In this document: piece by piece, positions 8,461 through 19,376 of the stretch
Numbering within the stretch: position 1 is the first letter of the stretch
Layout: each line of letters opens with the position of its first letter
From: Blepharisma japonicum
Taxonomy: Eukaryota > Ciliophora > Heterotrichea > Heterotrichida > Blepharismidae
DNA length: 64,000 nt
Assembly: GCA_949751835.1 (NCBI GenBank)
Contig: CATKHK010000057.1
Location: 247,088 to 311,087, forward strand
Direction of reading: 5' to 3'
Program-made: the position numbers and the translations under genes
The notes under the pieces: model-generated
What the model was told of the DNA's origin: nothing
What the model saw: the letters and a program-made list of their open reading frames with translations, nothing else
Database searches by the model: none

Positions 8461-10653
8461 ATGGAATATGAAGGATTAAAAACTGAAATGAAGCTTCTCA
8501 AACCTTGCACCAAAAGTCTCACCGATCTAGCTAATCAATTTTTTATAACAGATGCATCAACAGCTACAGGCCGTCACCAATCTGCAACCAGGAGATCATC
8601 TCAAAAATTTTCATCACCAAAAATGTTTTTAAACGTTATAGATGGCTCCAGTAAACAAATCATTACTATCACTGACAAAGAAAAATATTATATCGACAAA
8701 GCAAGACCTGTCACTGCAAGTTTCCAAAAAAATTCTTCAAAACAAATGTTAGGAATACATGCTCAAATAGGCCATAGCAATAATTCAATTATTGCATCCA
8801 AAAAAACGAGTGATGAAGACTTATTGAGATATTTAAAATCAATAAAATGCTTAAAAGAGCTGAATACTGATATAGAAATCAACTATTTATTAGCAAATTC
8901 AAACCCAAAATCATCGTTTCTAAAAAGTGTGGATTCATTTTTAAATAAATTACAGTCAGATATCATGATTTCAGCAGACCAAACCCCTTCACAAATTCTT
9001 AGCTTAAATAGAGAAGCAATAATTCAAAAACAGAAAGAATATTTAGGATTATTAAGACAAATTTACAAAGAAAACCCAGATTCTGTCTATACGATGTCAT
9101 TTGAAATCATCTGGAGATTTGCAATAAAGCTATTTGACAATGCTCTAATTGTCCACGATTATCAAATTAGTGCATTAGAAGAATCATATAAATATAAGAT
9201 GAAAAGAACTGTAGATAAATACGAAATAGAGATTTTGAAGCTAAAAGAATCTTTAAATAACCATCAATCTGATGCTCAAAGAGACGAAGAAAAGCTTAAA
9301 CACCGAATTGATTCATTGAAGGAAGAAATTTATAATTTGACACAAATTATCGATGAAAAAGAAAATACTATAAAAAAATTGAATGAGTTTGATACTAGGG
9401 AATATACACTGCTGAGGATGGGAAAAATGATTAAAGGACTTGGAAATTTTACAGCCGAAATTGAAGAGGAAAATAGCTCACAATTAAAAATTTTAAGCAG
9501 TCTTACTGGATTAGTTAAGGCTCATACAAGCTGATTGGGGAGAGCGAAAAGCTGTGAAATTGAGATACAAACTGATTGAAGCCTGCCTCAGCTGCATAAT
9601 ATATTACCAGAGCACGATTTTCCAATAGTCTATGATAACTATATCAGTAGAATCGCTTCAAAAGCTGGTCAAGAACTGAAAATCATAAATGATGCAGATG
9701 CAATAGAGCTGTGCGAGTCTATCTTATATGAGTTAAATTCAGCTTGTAAATTTGATGAAATCCTTGCAATGAATTTGATCAAGAAGTTTCCAATAGATCA
9801 AAAGCTTATTTCCCATACTTCTGGCTTATGCTACCAGCTCTTAGCAAACCAAAAAAACTGAGCTAAATTCTACCGAAGACTAATATTTTCAAGTCCAAAG
9901 CTTTCTGATGCTGAAAATTCCTACATCAAAGACATATTCAATATTATAAGATCTTGTAGGCTAGACAAAGCTGACCAATTTTCTTTAAAAGACGCTATCA
10001 AATGCACACAAACTATTTTTTGCAAAGACAAAACTAAAGAGTTTGAGATATTCAATAGTCTTATTTTTATTAACACAGAAACCCTCGAAGAGTCAACCTC
10101 GCTTGAAATTTTTTTAATAAGGCTAGCACAATCGATGACAGGAGAAAAAAAAGATCTGCATAAATCACTTAATGCATCTGTAACTAAAAGCGAATTATTT
10201 GAATATATCAGTTCTCTAGGCATGTGAATGTGTGAAAGCGAGCTTGTAAGCCTTTGGAACTATTTAGATCCATTTGCAAAAGGGGAAATACAAATCTATA
10301 TGCTTATGAATAAATTAAATATCCCTGAAATGCTGATAAAGTCCAAGCTGATGTTTGTTGAAAAATATGAGTATTTAAATAAAGCACTGGATTTGTGGGA
10401 AAAATGCTATGAAGGAAGAAAAAAGCAGTTGATAGGTTTGATTTCGTGTAAAACATATGAAGAGTGCCAATTTTGCTTAAAAAAACTCAACATTGTCGCA
10501 GACTCTGAAAGAGTTAAAAAAATTCTCCTGGAAAATTTTTTGTGCCGCACTTTCGACGAAATAATTGATAAATGCAAATTAATTGATGGAAATTTAATAC
10601 AAATAACAGAAAAAGTATTTAAAAAGAGAAAAAATGTACAGAAAAAGAAATAA
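8461..10653 (+). CDS. Coiled-coil protein with EF-hand-like segment (730 aa, four UGA codons)
   Basis: The frame is continuous from ATG 8461 to TAA at 10651-10653 when TGA is Trp. TGA is used at 9532-9534 and three times after that, including the segment read as GMWMCESE. Residues 1-120 are polar and probably disordered. Residues about 230-310 form a coiled coil (YEIEILKLKESLNNH and following). The C-terminal 250 residues are helical. A segment near residue 595, LWNYLDPFAKGEIQI, has the D-x-F-x-K-G-x-I spacing of a calcium-binding EF-hand loop, though incomplete. No family is recognised. A structural or ciliary role is possible but not shown. Confidence 0.7.
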
Positions 10654-10673
10654 ATCTAATGTAATGAATTAAA

Positions 10674-11876
10674 TTAACTTGATTTAACATTTTTTCTTGC
10701 TTCGTTTAATAAAGAAATAAATTGGGTCTGGGATCTATCAGTGTCTAGTTTTCTTTCCATAATATCAAGTGCAAAAGAAAGGACTTCTTTAAACTGAGGC
10801 ATCCTGCCTGGCTTCTTTGCTTGAAAAACAGGAAGCACATGTGTATGAACAACTGCTTGCCAAAGGGAAACCTCTTTTTCAATACTATCGAGCCTTTGTT
10901 TTAAATATGCCACATAAGAGCATAAAACTTCTTTTGATTCTCTATACTGTTGCACTTTCTGTACAAGGGTTTTATTAAAAGAATCCTTAATTTGTTTTTT
11001 AAATTCCTCATATTCTGCTTGCAGACTCATCAGCGCAGTATCTTTTTGTGTCAGTTTTTCTTCAATAGAAACAGTCCTCTGCGTATAATCTTTTTCTGCT
11101 GAGTCACATTGGGCCTTTAAGATTTCAATTTGATTTTCATATTCTTTTATTTGCTTATCTCTTTGTCCCATTTGTTTCTTCTTGCTTTGGTCTTCACTAG
11201 CTTTCTGATCAATTTCTTCGCTCAATTGCTTGATTTGTTCATTCAGAATTTGGCGTTCTTGCTCTAATGATTTTATTTTATTTTTAAATTTTTTGGTATC
11301 TTCGCTTTCTATATACCCTTCGTCGCTTGAATTTTCAATGGCTGCACCTTCGAAGTGGACTTCACTTTTAGATTTTTTTAAAAGGTTGCTTTTTATGTCA
11401 TTTATTTCTTCATCTAGTGCTTTTATGGTCTTTTCACTTGCCATTTCGTCACTTCCTATAAGCAAGCAAATTCCTCTTACCCACATATCGCGCTCACGAT
11501 CTGAAGGTGCCACAATATCAACATTTCTCTGCTTCAATTTAATAGTGAAGCAAAGATTTTCTGAGTCAATTTTTAAATTTACTGATGATACCTTGCAAGA
11601 AAACTCAGAATTCCCTACTATTACAGTGTTTATGTCGTTAATTGGAAATCTGCGAAGTTTTCGATTAGAATTTTCAATTTTTCATTGAAAATATTTCAAG
11701 TCAGGAGAGATTGAAAACTCTCTGGGGTGTTTCTTTCCATTATTATATGCGTACTTATTCATGATTGTTCCTGCTATAAGTCTACGAAAGAGCTTGGACT
11801 CTTCGAATCCTTTTAATGACTCTTCCACAAGTCGGTCTTTACAATCGAAAAGCTGATTAAGTAGATCTTTTGCCAT
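10674..11876 (-). CDS. PH-domain and coiled-coil protein (400 aa)
   Basis: One frame from ATG 11876 to TAA at 10674 crosses a single TGA. Residues about 20-140 form a pleckstrin-homology domain: a long amphipathic start, then HPREFSISPDLKYFQW, with Trp encoded by TGA at the usual position. It continues with RRFPINDINTVIVG, then NLCFTIKL and the closing C-terminal helix DRERDMWVRGICLLIG. PH domains bind phosphoinositides or proteins and recruit the chain to membranes. Residues about 170-330 are a continuous coiled coil. The whole resembles a membrane-tethered scaffold. The convergent neighbour ends 20 bp away. Confidence 0.75.
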
Positions 11877-11944
11877 TTATAATTAGTTTATTCTTTATAT
11901 TTAATGCATAGAAGCTTAATTTTGAGATGTATGGGCTCATAATT

Positions 11945-12115
11945 CATAGATCGCAATGGCATCCATGACTCAACTAGCCGATCAATATCTTACATTGTAT
12001 GTTAGAAAAAAATACAATGTAATTTGAGATATTTTAATAAGTCTCCTTCTTGATCAGTATTGCGTTGGAAATGATATTTGGCGATATCATCATAGATAGC
12101 AAAGGCATCCACGAC
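11945..12115. repeat. Direct repeat pair with hairpins in intergenic DNA
   Basis: The gap 11877-12257 has structure. A 25-nt sequence beginning CATAGATCGCAATGGCATCC (11945-11969) recurs with four changes at 12091-12115, exactly 146 bp further on. Between them lies a perfect 11-bp inverted repeat, TTACATTGTAT (11990-12000) against ATACAATGTAA (12012-12022). A second perfect hairpin, ATGATAT/ATATCAT with a 6-nt loop, sits at 12071-12090 directly before the second copy. This could be a small non-autonomous element remnant or a regulatory block. No coding frame is present. Confidence 0.5.
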
Positions 12116-12257
12116 ACATTTTGCCAATTCTTATAACACCTCTCACAATTTCTACTGGAGCTGAGTGTAAAAAGTGTTTTCATCCATATTTTTATCTCAA
12201 TAATCACTATAAATTATTTCCATTACTCTTAAGTATCAATAAACATCCTTCCCAGCT

Positions 12258-12891
12258 TTATCTGTACTTATCTAAAATGCTTTTAGCCTGCCCTTCCATG
12301 CTACCCATAACAGTTTTCTGCTTTATAATTTCCTCCTCTTCTGCTTTCCTTAAATCATTAGCAATCTTTTCAGCATCTAAATATGCTTCTCTTTCCTTTG
12401 CTTCTCTTTGCTCTTTTAGAGTATTTGGGTCAATTTTCATTTCAACTTCTTCTTCAACGTCAATTGAAGGGGCTTCAGGCGATTTTCTACCATCAGGGAA
12501 GCCTACGGGGACTTCTTTGAACTCTTCTGGCTCTTCTATTTGATTTTGGTCAATTTGGAATACCTGCTCCTGTTCAGGTTCTTCAGGTTTATTGTTTTCT
12601 ATAACTACAGCAGGCACAACAGCAGGAGGGGTTTTGACTTCTGGATTTGCATTGGAATTATTGTCTTGATTAGGCTTTTTCTCTTGAGTGATTGGAGCTA
12701 ACTCTGGCTTTTTACGGTTAGAGCCTTTTACTCGCTCTGCTTGAGATTTGAGCACTCTGCCAAATCCTTCTAGAACTTCAGGAGGAAGCTTTTGATTAGG
12801 ATCTGATTTAGAATTTACTAGGTGGCATTTGTCTAGCTTTTACACTATAAGAGCTAACGGCTGATGCTGATTTGTGCTGTCCGCTACCCAT
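12258..12891 (-). CDS. Acidic, Pro-rich protein of unknown function (205 aa, one 16-nt intron)
   Basis: Exon 1 is 12891-12819 and exon 2 is 12802-12258. Removing the 16-nt intron 12803-12818 joins MGSGQHKSASAV... to ...PNQKLPPEVLEGFGRVLK in one frame of 206 codons. Without that removal the first exon meets a TAA. The N-terminal 30 residues are Ser-rich. Residues about 60-130 are Pro/Glu/Asn-rich and likely unstructured (TPPAVVPAVVIENNKPEEP). The last 65 residues are a charged helix that may form a coiled coil (EQREAKEREAYLDAEKIAND). No domain is recognised. The Gly2 lacks the usual small residue at position 6, so myristoylation is doubtful. Confidence 0.7.
12803..12818 (-). other. 16-nt spliceosomal intron
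   Basis: On the minus strand it reads GTAAATTCTAAATCAG. It has GT/AG borders and the length class known for heterotrich introns, and it contains an in-frame stop. Removing it restores a continuous frame (codon split after the first base). Confidence 0.8.
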
Positions 12892-13227
12892 TTTTAGATT
12901 TATTAAGATTCTCCCTGGAAGTTTCGAAAATATAAAAAGGCTTAAGCGAAAAAATATATAGAAGCTTGCATAATTTTTGTCTCACTATATGTATGATACA
13001 TTTCAAAAGCCTACTAAATCTTAAAATATTCACTAATTAATGCTCAATATAAAATTACTAAATTATTAATTAATTATTGCATTACTTCGCCCAATAATAC
13101 AAGTTTTATTTTAAAATAAATAGGATATACCTTCATTGATATATATTTTCATTATATTATATGAAATATTCAAGGCTAAATTGGTCATCTTTCACACAAT
13201 CTTAAATTTCCTATTTTATTATAATAA
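12892..13227. promoter_or_regulatory. Divergent upstream region
   Basis: 336 bp between divergent starts at 12891 (minus) and 13228 (plus). It is AT-rich with several TTAATTAA-like runs around 13060-13080. Nothing else can be recognised. Confidence 0.4.
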
Positions 13228-13728
13228 ATGCTAAATTTTAGTAAGAGATTTTATAAAAGTGTGTATCGATACCCTTATATAGGTGACAATAAAGTGTTCA
13301 AGCCCCAAAAAGCATTGATCATAACAGGTTCTTTAGTATTTATTGCAGCTTATCTAGTTTACAAGCAAGTAAGTAAAACTAGAAAAAATCGTGAAATGTT
13401 CTCAACAAATTATAAGGAGGTAGACCCTGAAAGCCTCGTTCCGAAGCTTGAAAAAATGAAAAAAATTGACGAAGTTAAACTTAAAGAAGCAATTCTAGAC
13501 GGTGATAAGTTCATTCGTGATGAAGTAAGGAAAAAGATTGCTATCACTCCAGGAGAATATGCATTTCTTCACTTAAAAGGAGTCAAAGATAAAATTGGAT
13601 TTACGAAGTTTGTTGATAGAGCAGTTATCAGCTCAATGAAATCGCAAGGAGATGATATCTTTGAGTATAAAAGACCTCCCATTAACAAAAATCTTAACAT
13701 AATGAATAAGAAATCATCTTCAACATAA
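13228..13728 (+). CDS. Single-pass membrane protein, possibly mitochondrial (166 aa)
   Basis: The N-terminus MLNFSKRFYKSVYRYP is basic and amphipathic with no acidic residue, as in mitochondrial targeting sequences. One membrane helix follows at about residues 28-47 (ALIITGSLVFIAAYLVY). The remaining 120 residues are soluble, Lys-rich and mixed helix/strand, with the segment AITPGEYAFLHLKGVKDKIG. No family is recognised. The length and single anchor near a basic N-terminus suggest an inner-membrane protein facing the intermembrane space or matrix, but this is inference from composition only. Confidence 0.65.
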   Translation: MLNFSKRFYKSVYRYPYIGDNKVFKPQKALIITGSLVFIAAYLVYKQVSKTRKNREMFSTNYKEVDPESLVPKLEKMKKIDEVKLKEAILDGDKFIRDEVRKKIAITPGEYAFLHLKGVKDKIGFTKFVDRAVISSMKSQGDDIFEYKRPPINKNLNIMNKKSSST

Positions 13729-14110
13729 CATTGAATTAGTATCTATTAGACCAAATTTAAATATCCTATATAGGCTAGTAAAGTCAATATCCGGGTCTAT
13801 TTCATATTTAAACGAAGAATATACACATTTAAGCTCATTATTCCCAAAATGTAAAGAGCCTTTAATTTTTTATTCTTCATTTGTAAGAGATATTTTAGAA
13901 TTTTAATATATTTTATTCAAAAATTTTGTTCTACTGAAGTGAAGAAGAATAAAATCAAAGCAAACTTGAAAAGAGTAGAAGCTGGCTTTACTATTGCTTT
14001 TTATACAAAGCTCAAAAAAACCAAAATTAATATTTTAGTATAATCATCTCCAATTCTTCAGATACTTAATAATTTCTGATTTTATTTGCGAACCTAATTA
14101 CTAGTTTATT
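13729..14110. other. Intergenic region between convergent genes
   Basis: 382 bp, AT-rich, between the 3' ends of the small membrane-protein gene and the glucan water dikinase gene. This is long for a convergent gap in this window (others are 15-64 bp). No coding frame or repeat is seen. Confidence 0.4.
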
Positions 14111-16783
14111 TTAAATTTGAGGCCTTGACTGAACTACAAATATTTTCCCCCCTTTTATGACTCCTTCAATATCCTGTGGCGCACCATTAAATATATTTTC
14201 TACCAAAATTCCGATTTCTTTCAATTTGAAAATAATATCTTTGCAGAATCCAAAATCTGTATAAATTCTTTCATCAGCATAAGACACTATTTCTTCTTCA
14301 GTTTCTTTCATAATTATGCTGTCAAAAAGTCCAGCTCCAGCAAATTCAGGCAAGTCTTCAGAGTTTGAGTCAGATCTAAATATAAATCCTGACCCTTTTA
14401 GTGCAACTGATTTATTTGGGAAGCTTTCAATTTGATATTCTCCATTATTTTTGCTTACTATAAACGAAAATGCACGGCCATCATAAGCTCCAACTAGGGT
14501 TTCACCAAGCCCATGGACTAGTTCTCCGTAAATATGAGAAGAATCATTAGTAAAAGGGTCTTTTGTGTGTAAAACAAATGCATATTCTCCTTCTATCACT
14601 TCTTGGCAAAGTACAGACATAACGATATCATTTAATGGGATTCTTAGTTTTGAAGTGCTTAAATAAGCTCTTTCATTGAACTTACTCGCCCACACTTTTT
14701 TAATTGCAAGGAACGCTGCTTCCCAGTCATCTTTAGCTATACCAATACTTTCTAATTTTTCTTGAATTTCATTTTTTTCTTGTTCAGGCATCTCTAGATC
14801 TAAAATAACTTGCTTTATTTCATTTAAAACTTCTACTATTTCTTTATTATGTTCCATTTCTTCAAGCCTTCCTATTAGCTCCCTATATTTATTATTTTTA
14901 TCTTCGTTTATCATATGAGAAATCACATGCTCACACCCTCCATAAGGGATTGCAACTTGTCTTGGGACTCCAAAATGCTCAGGAAGGTTTTGCTTCAAAA
15001 TTTGACAATTATTGGCTTTTGCACCAACTTTTGTTTCATTAAACTGATCGGAATATATAGCAATAGATTCTAATGGTTCTGGTCTTTTAATTTGCTGAGC
15101 TTCATTTGTTTCATTTTCTTCTGTTTCAGATCTTTCTTCTTGTGTTAGCTTAACTATAATTATCCCTCCTTGAGAATTTACACTTATCCACTGATCGATA
15201 TATTTTTCTATATTTTTTATTTCCTCCTCGTTAAAACAAACAGCTAACAATTTTTTTTGATTTCTGGCTCTTACAGAAACATGTGCAAGGCCATCAATCT
15301 CTGTACAAGAGATTACTCCAAGAACTCCTTCAGGAATTTCTTCTTCTCCGAATGTTTTTTTCGATAAGATAATGGTAGGCTCATTATAAACGTTATAAGC
15401 CACATCATGGAGAAATTCGACTTTTAGGAGTTTTCCTTGGATTTTAGAAACGGGACTAATTATTTGCCAAGGTTTGAGCTTTGCAATACCTCTGAACTGT
15501 GCATCCAGCTTCCTCAAAATCATTGATGGAGCAAAAAAGCATGATCCTCTAATTAATTCTTCAGTAAAAAAATCAACAAAATCTTTTTCAATCTTGCACC
15601 TCTCACCAATTATTTTTGCTTTAGGCTGAAATAAGCTATTATAGTTATCTACAGCAACCCCTATAATCCTACCAATTCTGTCCGCTGCTGATTTCAGCAC
15701 TAATGCGATTTCACGATTTCCTTCTACATTATTTACATATCTTTTTGTGAGCGATTTCCAATCACTTACAGCAATACTTAATTCTTTATCCTCAGTTGTA
15801 ATCAGAGCATTATCCAAAAGCAGATTTAGCTCTCTAATATAATGCCTCGGAGCCATATTTCTATGAACAATTGATTCCACGAGTTGTCTAATGTATAGAT
15901 CTAAGCTTAAGTCCACATATAAAAGCTCTCTATATTGATAAGTATTTCCTTTATTTGCATGATAATTAATTTCAAGCCTTGCCCATATTGCTCGCTCAAT
16001 TTGACTTATCGTGTCCCAATGGTGGAGATTTCTGATAACATCATCTACTTTTTGGTGCATAAATGGAGTAAAGCAATGTCTGGCATGCTCTATACTTGTA
16101 ATTAAATCAGCTCCTGAGTGGACTGATTTTAAAGTCTTCAAGAAATCTCTGAAATCATTAATTAAATGAGGAGTATAGTTAGGTTGAGTTGTGATGGGTC
16201 TTTCAAAAGACGCTAATCTTTCTCTAGAGATCCCATGGCTATGTAAAACTTCTCAGTATTTATTCATGTTATTCGTTTCCCAATATGCTATGGTCGCCTC
16301 ACAAATTCCGATATCATCTGGAGTTGTATTGTTATGCAATTTTTGATGCCATTGTTCAAGATATGTGCCATAAGTTTCGCCAATTCTATGCTTGTGCATT
16401 ATTTCTAAGATTTGGTCACGAATCCTCTGTCCATGGTCACCTCCTCTTCCAAAACTTCCTAAAATACTTCGTAATATTCATACGGGCGATATAAATCCTT
16501 GTTTGCTGGCTTTCGCAATTAATTCTGTTACAGTATAAGTTAAATTTTTCTGACTTGCAGCTAATTCTGAAGGTCTTGTGTTGTATTTTCTTTGCCAATC
16601 TAATTTTCGCAATTCTGAATACCTCATCCATACATAAATTCATGCAAGACCTTCTAAATCAGAGTATCCTACTATTTTGATTCATTTATTGCAAAGAGAA
16701 AACCGATGCATTAGCGTTCAAGAGCCATACTCGCTTTCTGCTTTGCAAATTTCATTGACCATATCAACAATTTTCCCTTCCAT
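14111..16783 (-). CDS. GWD1: Alpha-glucan, water dikinase (890 aa, lacks N-terminal starch-binding domains)
   Basis: GWD transfers the beta-phosphate of ATP to C6 of glucose units in amylopectin-like glucan, which opens the granule surface to degradation. The frame from ATG 16783 crosses five TGA codons read as Trp, two of them on conserved sites (SPVWILRSI and KYWEVLHSHGI). Family landmarks in order are GLAWIYVWMR, GRGGDHGQRIRD, WHQKLHNNTTPDD and LAHVSVRARN, with the phosphohistidine at about His501. The C-terminal PPDK-like ATP-binding domain follows: HGLGETLVGAYDGRA, FRSDSNSEDLPEFAGAG, DIEGV and VQSRPQI. Plant GWD is about 1,400 residues with tandem CBM45 domains ahead of this core. Here the protein begins at the core, and the upstream 459 bp shows no extra exon. 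Confidence 0.92.
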
Positions 16784-17242
16784 TTTAATTTTAATTAATC
16801 TGATGTAAGTATCCAGCTCTAAAAAAACAATGGTGCAATTTTAATGGTTTTGAATTAAATGAAAATATGTGCAACTTAACAAAAATAAATAAATCAGAGT
16901 AATAGATAATGATCTAACCAATTTAGCAATATATGCGCTGAGTAATGATTTTATCTTTGCATAGAAACATTTTGAAAAACTCATTAGTTAATTAGTGCAA
17001 ATTAAATCTACAAGGAAAAATAGTTAAATTAACTTGGCAAATTATCAAAATTATTTTTAAAAGTCCGTTGTCTATATATAAATTATCCAGGATTAATAAT
17101 TATCACTCTTTTATTTTTAAAAATATATTTAAAAAAATTACCAAACTTTTTCTTTTTCTTTCAAAATTTTTCCTTTGAAAATACCTGACAGATATGACTG
17201 ATGCTCATGGTGGCAATATATGAAACTAGAATCTTTATAAAG
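16784..17242. promoter_or_regulatory. Divergent upstream region of the GWD and eIF4E genes
   Basis: 459 bp between start codons at 16783 (minus) and 17243 (plus). It is AT-rich, with long T/A runs near 17110-17170. A short ATG frame at 17194 meets TAG after 11 codons and is treated as leader. Confidence 0.4.
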
Positions 17243-17824
17243 ATGGAAGCTTCAAGCAAGTATCCTCTTCAAAGAACATGGGTTCTGTGGGAAATGTGGG
17301 ACACCAGAAACACTGCAAATTTTCTTGAGAACATGAAAGGTATCGGTAAGTTCGACACTCTCTGATCATTTTGGCAACACTGGTCTAATCTTCCTCATGC
17401 TGATCCTTCTAATCTCTTTACCGAAGAAAGCAACATGCAAAAAAACTTCGAAGGGATGACCCAGCCTATAGAAGCTATTGGGATTTTTGAAGAAGCTATC
17501 ATTCCAGCTTGGGAAAACGAAGTAAATAAATTCGGCTCAGATTTTTCTTTCAAAAGACCATATAATCGTGAAGAAATAAAAAATATTTGGACCCGTCTTG
17601 TCTATGCTTTAATCGGAGAATCGTTTTATCTGCCAGAACAAATAACAGGAATAAGGATTGTTGATAAAGGAAAAGTCACGAAATATGAAATTTGGGTACG
17701 ATTTGATGGAAAGGTAGAACCTATAAATAATAGTGCTTTTGAGGCAAGAATTAGAGAGCTGCTCCCTGGGATTGAAATTAATGTAACTGATCCAGGATGG
17801 TCTTCTCATCATCATAGAGTTTAA
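17243..17824 (+). CDS. EIF4E: eIF4E-family cap-binding protein (193 aa)
   Basis: eIF4E binds the mRNA 5' cap and recruits eIF4G for translation. Landmarks are YPLQRTWVLW (the HPL-x-x-x-W start), IGKFDTLWSFW (the last but one Trp is TGA), IPAWENEVNKFG (Trp90-Glu91, matching human W102-E103), IWTRLVYALIGESF and YEIWVRF (cap N7-methyl contact Trp). Human W43 is kept as Trp13, but human W56, one half of the cap sandwich, aligns with Phe27. This is seen in some non-class-I paralogs, so the protein may be a specialised or repressive 4E rather than the main one. The C-terminus ends in an unusual SSHHHRV. Confidence 0.85.
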
Positions 17825-17864
17825 ATATAAACTATATTAGGATTTTAATTGTGATATTAGAAAA

Positions 17865-18857
17865 ATGAGCTTCATCAGCCCAAAGAAATTCTCCAGGCTT
17901 GGAAAAGCGTATGATTTGGCGAATAAAAATTACTGTACAAGGGAAAAAAGTGAGCCACCTCCACTGTTGAAACAAATTAGTACTGAAGATGTGGAAAAAG
18001 AATTGCAAAAAGTTCAAAAAGAAATAGATTTATTAGAGAAAATTGGTAAAGCCCATAGCAGGCACTCTTCATGCTTTTTATCTCCATCACGAGAGAAATT
18101 AGAAAAAATAAATGTAAAATGTATATAGAAACCATCAAATCTTGAATCTCCTCCTTCTACCAAATATAATCCAAGAATCAATTATCTTTTGCCTCGAGTG
18201 CCTGAAGTGTCAATACTCAGGTCAGTTTCTGGCTTAACCAGAAATCAAAAAATCTATATCCCAACCTGTGTTGACACCGAAGATTTTACCTGCCACTATC
18301 CTGCAAAAAGGAAAAATACTTTAAATTCAGAAATCAGCTATATAGATTTTAATGCTTTGAGGAGAAAAATAAAGCAAAAGAGTACTGAAGAAAATACCCT
18401 AGATTCTTCTTGGTCTTCAAGAGCCTCTCTGTCTTTTGACAAACAATTACCAAGAAAATACACATCATCTTCGCAAATTGAAGCCCGTTTCGAAACAGTC
18501 AATTTCCCTAAACTTTTTTCCAAGTATAAAAGCTCCCCAAGTGTCGATTTTAGTAAAATTTCACCAAGAAAAGAGTCTCAAAAGTCTCTAACCCCATCTC
18601 CTTATATATTTTCTGATAAAATCATCAAGCAAAAAGCTAACATTGGTGCTTATGATATGAGCAAAGCAGTCGGGGATCGTTTTTCTCCCGAAAAATATAA
18701 AGTTGACACTATAAATCAAGATAAAGTTGTAAAAGCTTATAATATGATTCTTCCCAAAACCCATATATCTACTCCAAATTTTGAAAAAATTACAGCAAGA
18801 GCTCATAAGCATATAATCAAAGAAGAGGAAAAAAAGTATATATATGACATTATATAA
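17865..18857 (+). CDS. Ser/Lys-rich protein of unknown function (325 aa, one 15-nt intron)
   Basis: Exons are 17865-18113 and 18129-18857. The 15-nt intron 18114-18128 ends in the TAG that would otherwise stop the frame, and removal joins EKLEKIN to KPSNLESPPS in phase 0. The N-terminus MSFISPKKFSRLGKAYDL is basic. A short coiled coil lies at about residues 40-65. The rest is Ser/Pro/Lys-rich with repeated SPxK or SPRK-type motifs (ISPRKESQKS, LTPSPY, FSPEKYK) typical of unstructured, phosphorylated or microtubule-associated proteins. No family is recognised. Its 3' end is 19 bp from the convergent next gene. Confidence 0.75.
18114..18128 (+). other. 15-nt spliceosomal intron
   Basis: It reads GTAAAATGTATATAG, with GT/AG borders and the main length class of heterotrich introns. 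It contains the only stop codon between two open segments, and excision restores the frame. Confidence 0.85.
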
Positions 18858-18876
18858 TATTAATAATCTTTTAAGC

Positions 18877-19248
18877 TTACTCAATAAATTCTTCCCAAAA
18901 GCTTTTTATCTGATGCAGATGGCTTCCGTTTTCTCTTGAAATTTCTAAAGATTTTTCTAATCTGTTGATTTTTTGGTTAAGGTTTTGTGTAATTCTTTGA
19001 TTTCTGGCAGCTTCCCGCTGCTGCTCAATTGAAATTCTTTGTAGAAGCTGCTTTAGATCTAGAACTTTGCATGACAAAGAATCTTTTTCAGACTCAAGTC
19101 GGTTGATGCTTAGCTGCATTATTTTAACTTGTTCAGTAAGAGAACTTTGAGAGTTTTTGTATATGATTTGTGCTTCTGGAGTTATAGGAAGATGCTGAAT
19201 GGATGATGATTTCATCTGAGCTTGCCAAGATTTAGTCGAGATCATCAT
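18877..19248 (-). CDS. Small coiled-coil protein (123 aa)
   Basis: After a 35-residue polar N-terminus the chain is a nearly continuous amphipathic helix to the end (residues about 36-118) with regular Leu/Ile heptads, for example LQRISIEQQREAARNQ. Two in-frame Met codons open the gene (19248 and 19245). No family is recognised. Such short coiled coils are often cytoskeletal or tethering factors, but nothing specific can be shown. It lies between the convergent Ser/Lys-rich gene and the GDH gene, which runs in the same direction. Confidence 0.6.
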   Translation of the reverse strand: MMISTKSWQAQMKSSSIQHLPITPEAQIIYKNSQSSLTEQVKIMQLSINRLESEKDSLSCKVLDLKQLLQRISIEQQREAARNQRITQNLNQKINRLEKSLEISRENGSHLHQIKSFWEEFIE

Positions 19249-19376
19249 TCTAAAATGAGATCTTTACAAGCCCCATCAAAATATGTAAGAACTGAGCAGA
19301 ATTCTAAAGAAAACTAATTTTTCCAATTAAAATCTCTAATAATCATAAATTCTTATAAATAAATTTTAGCTATTAT

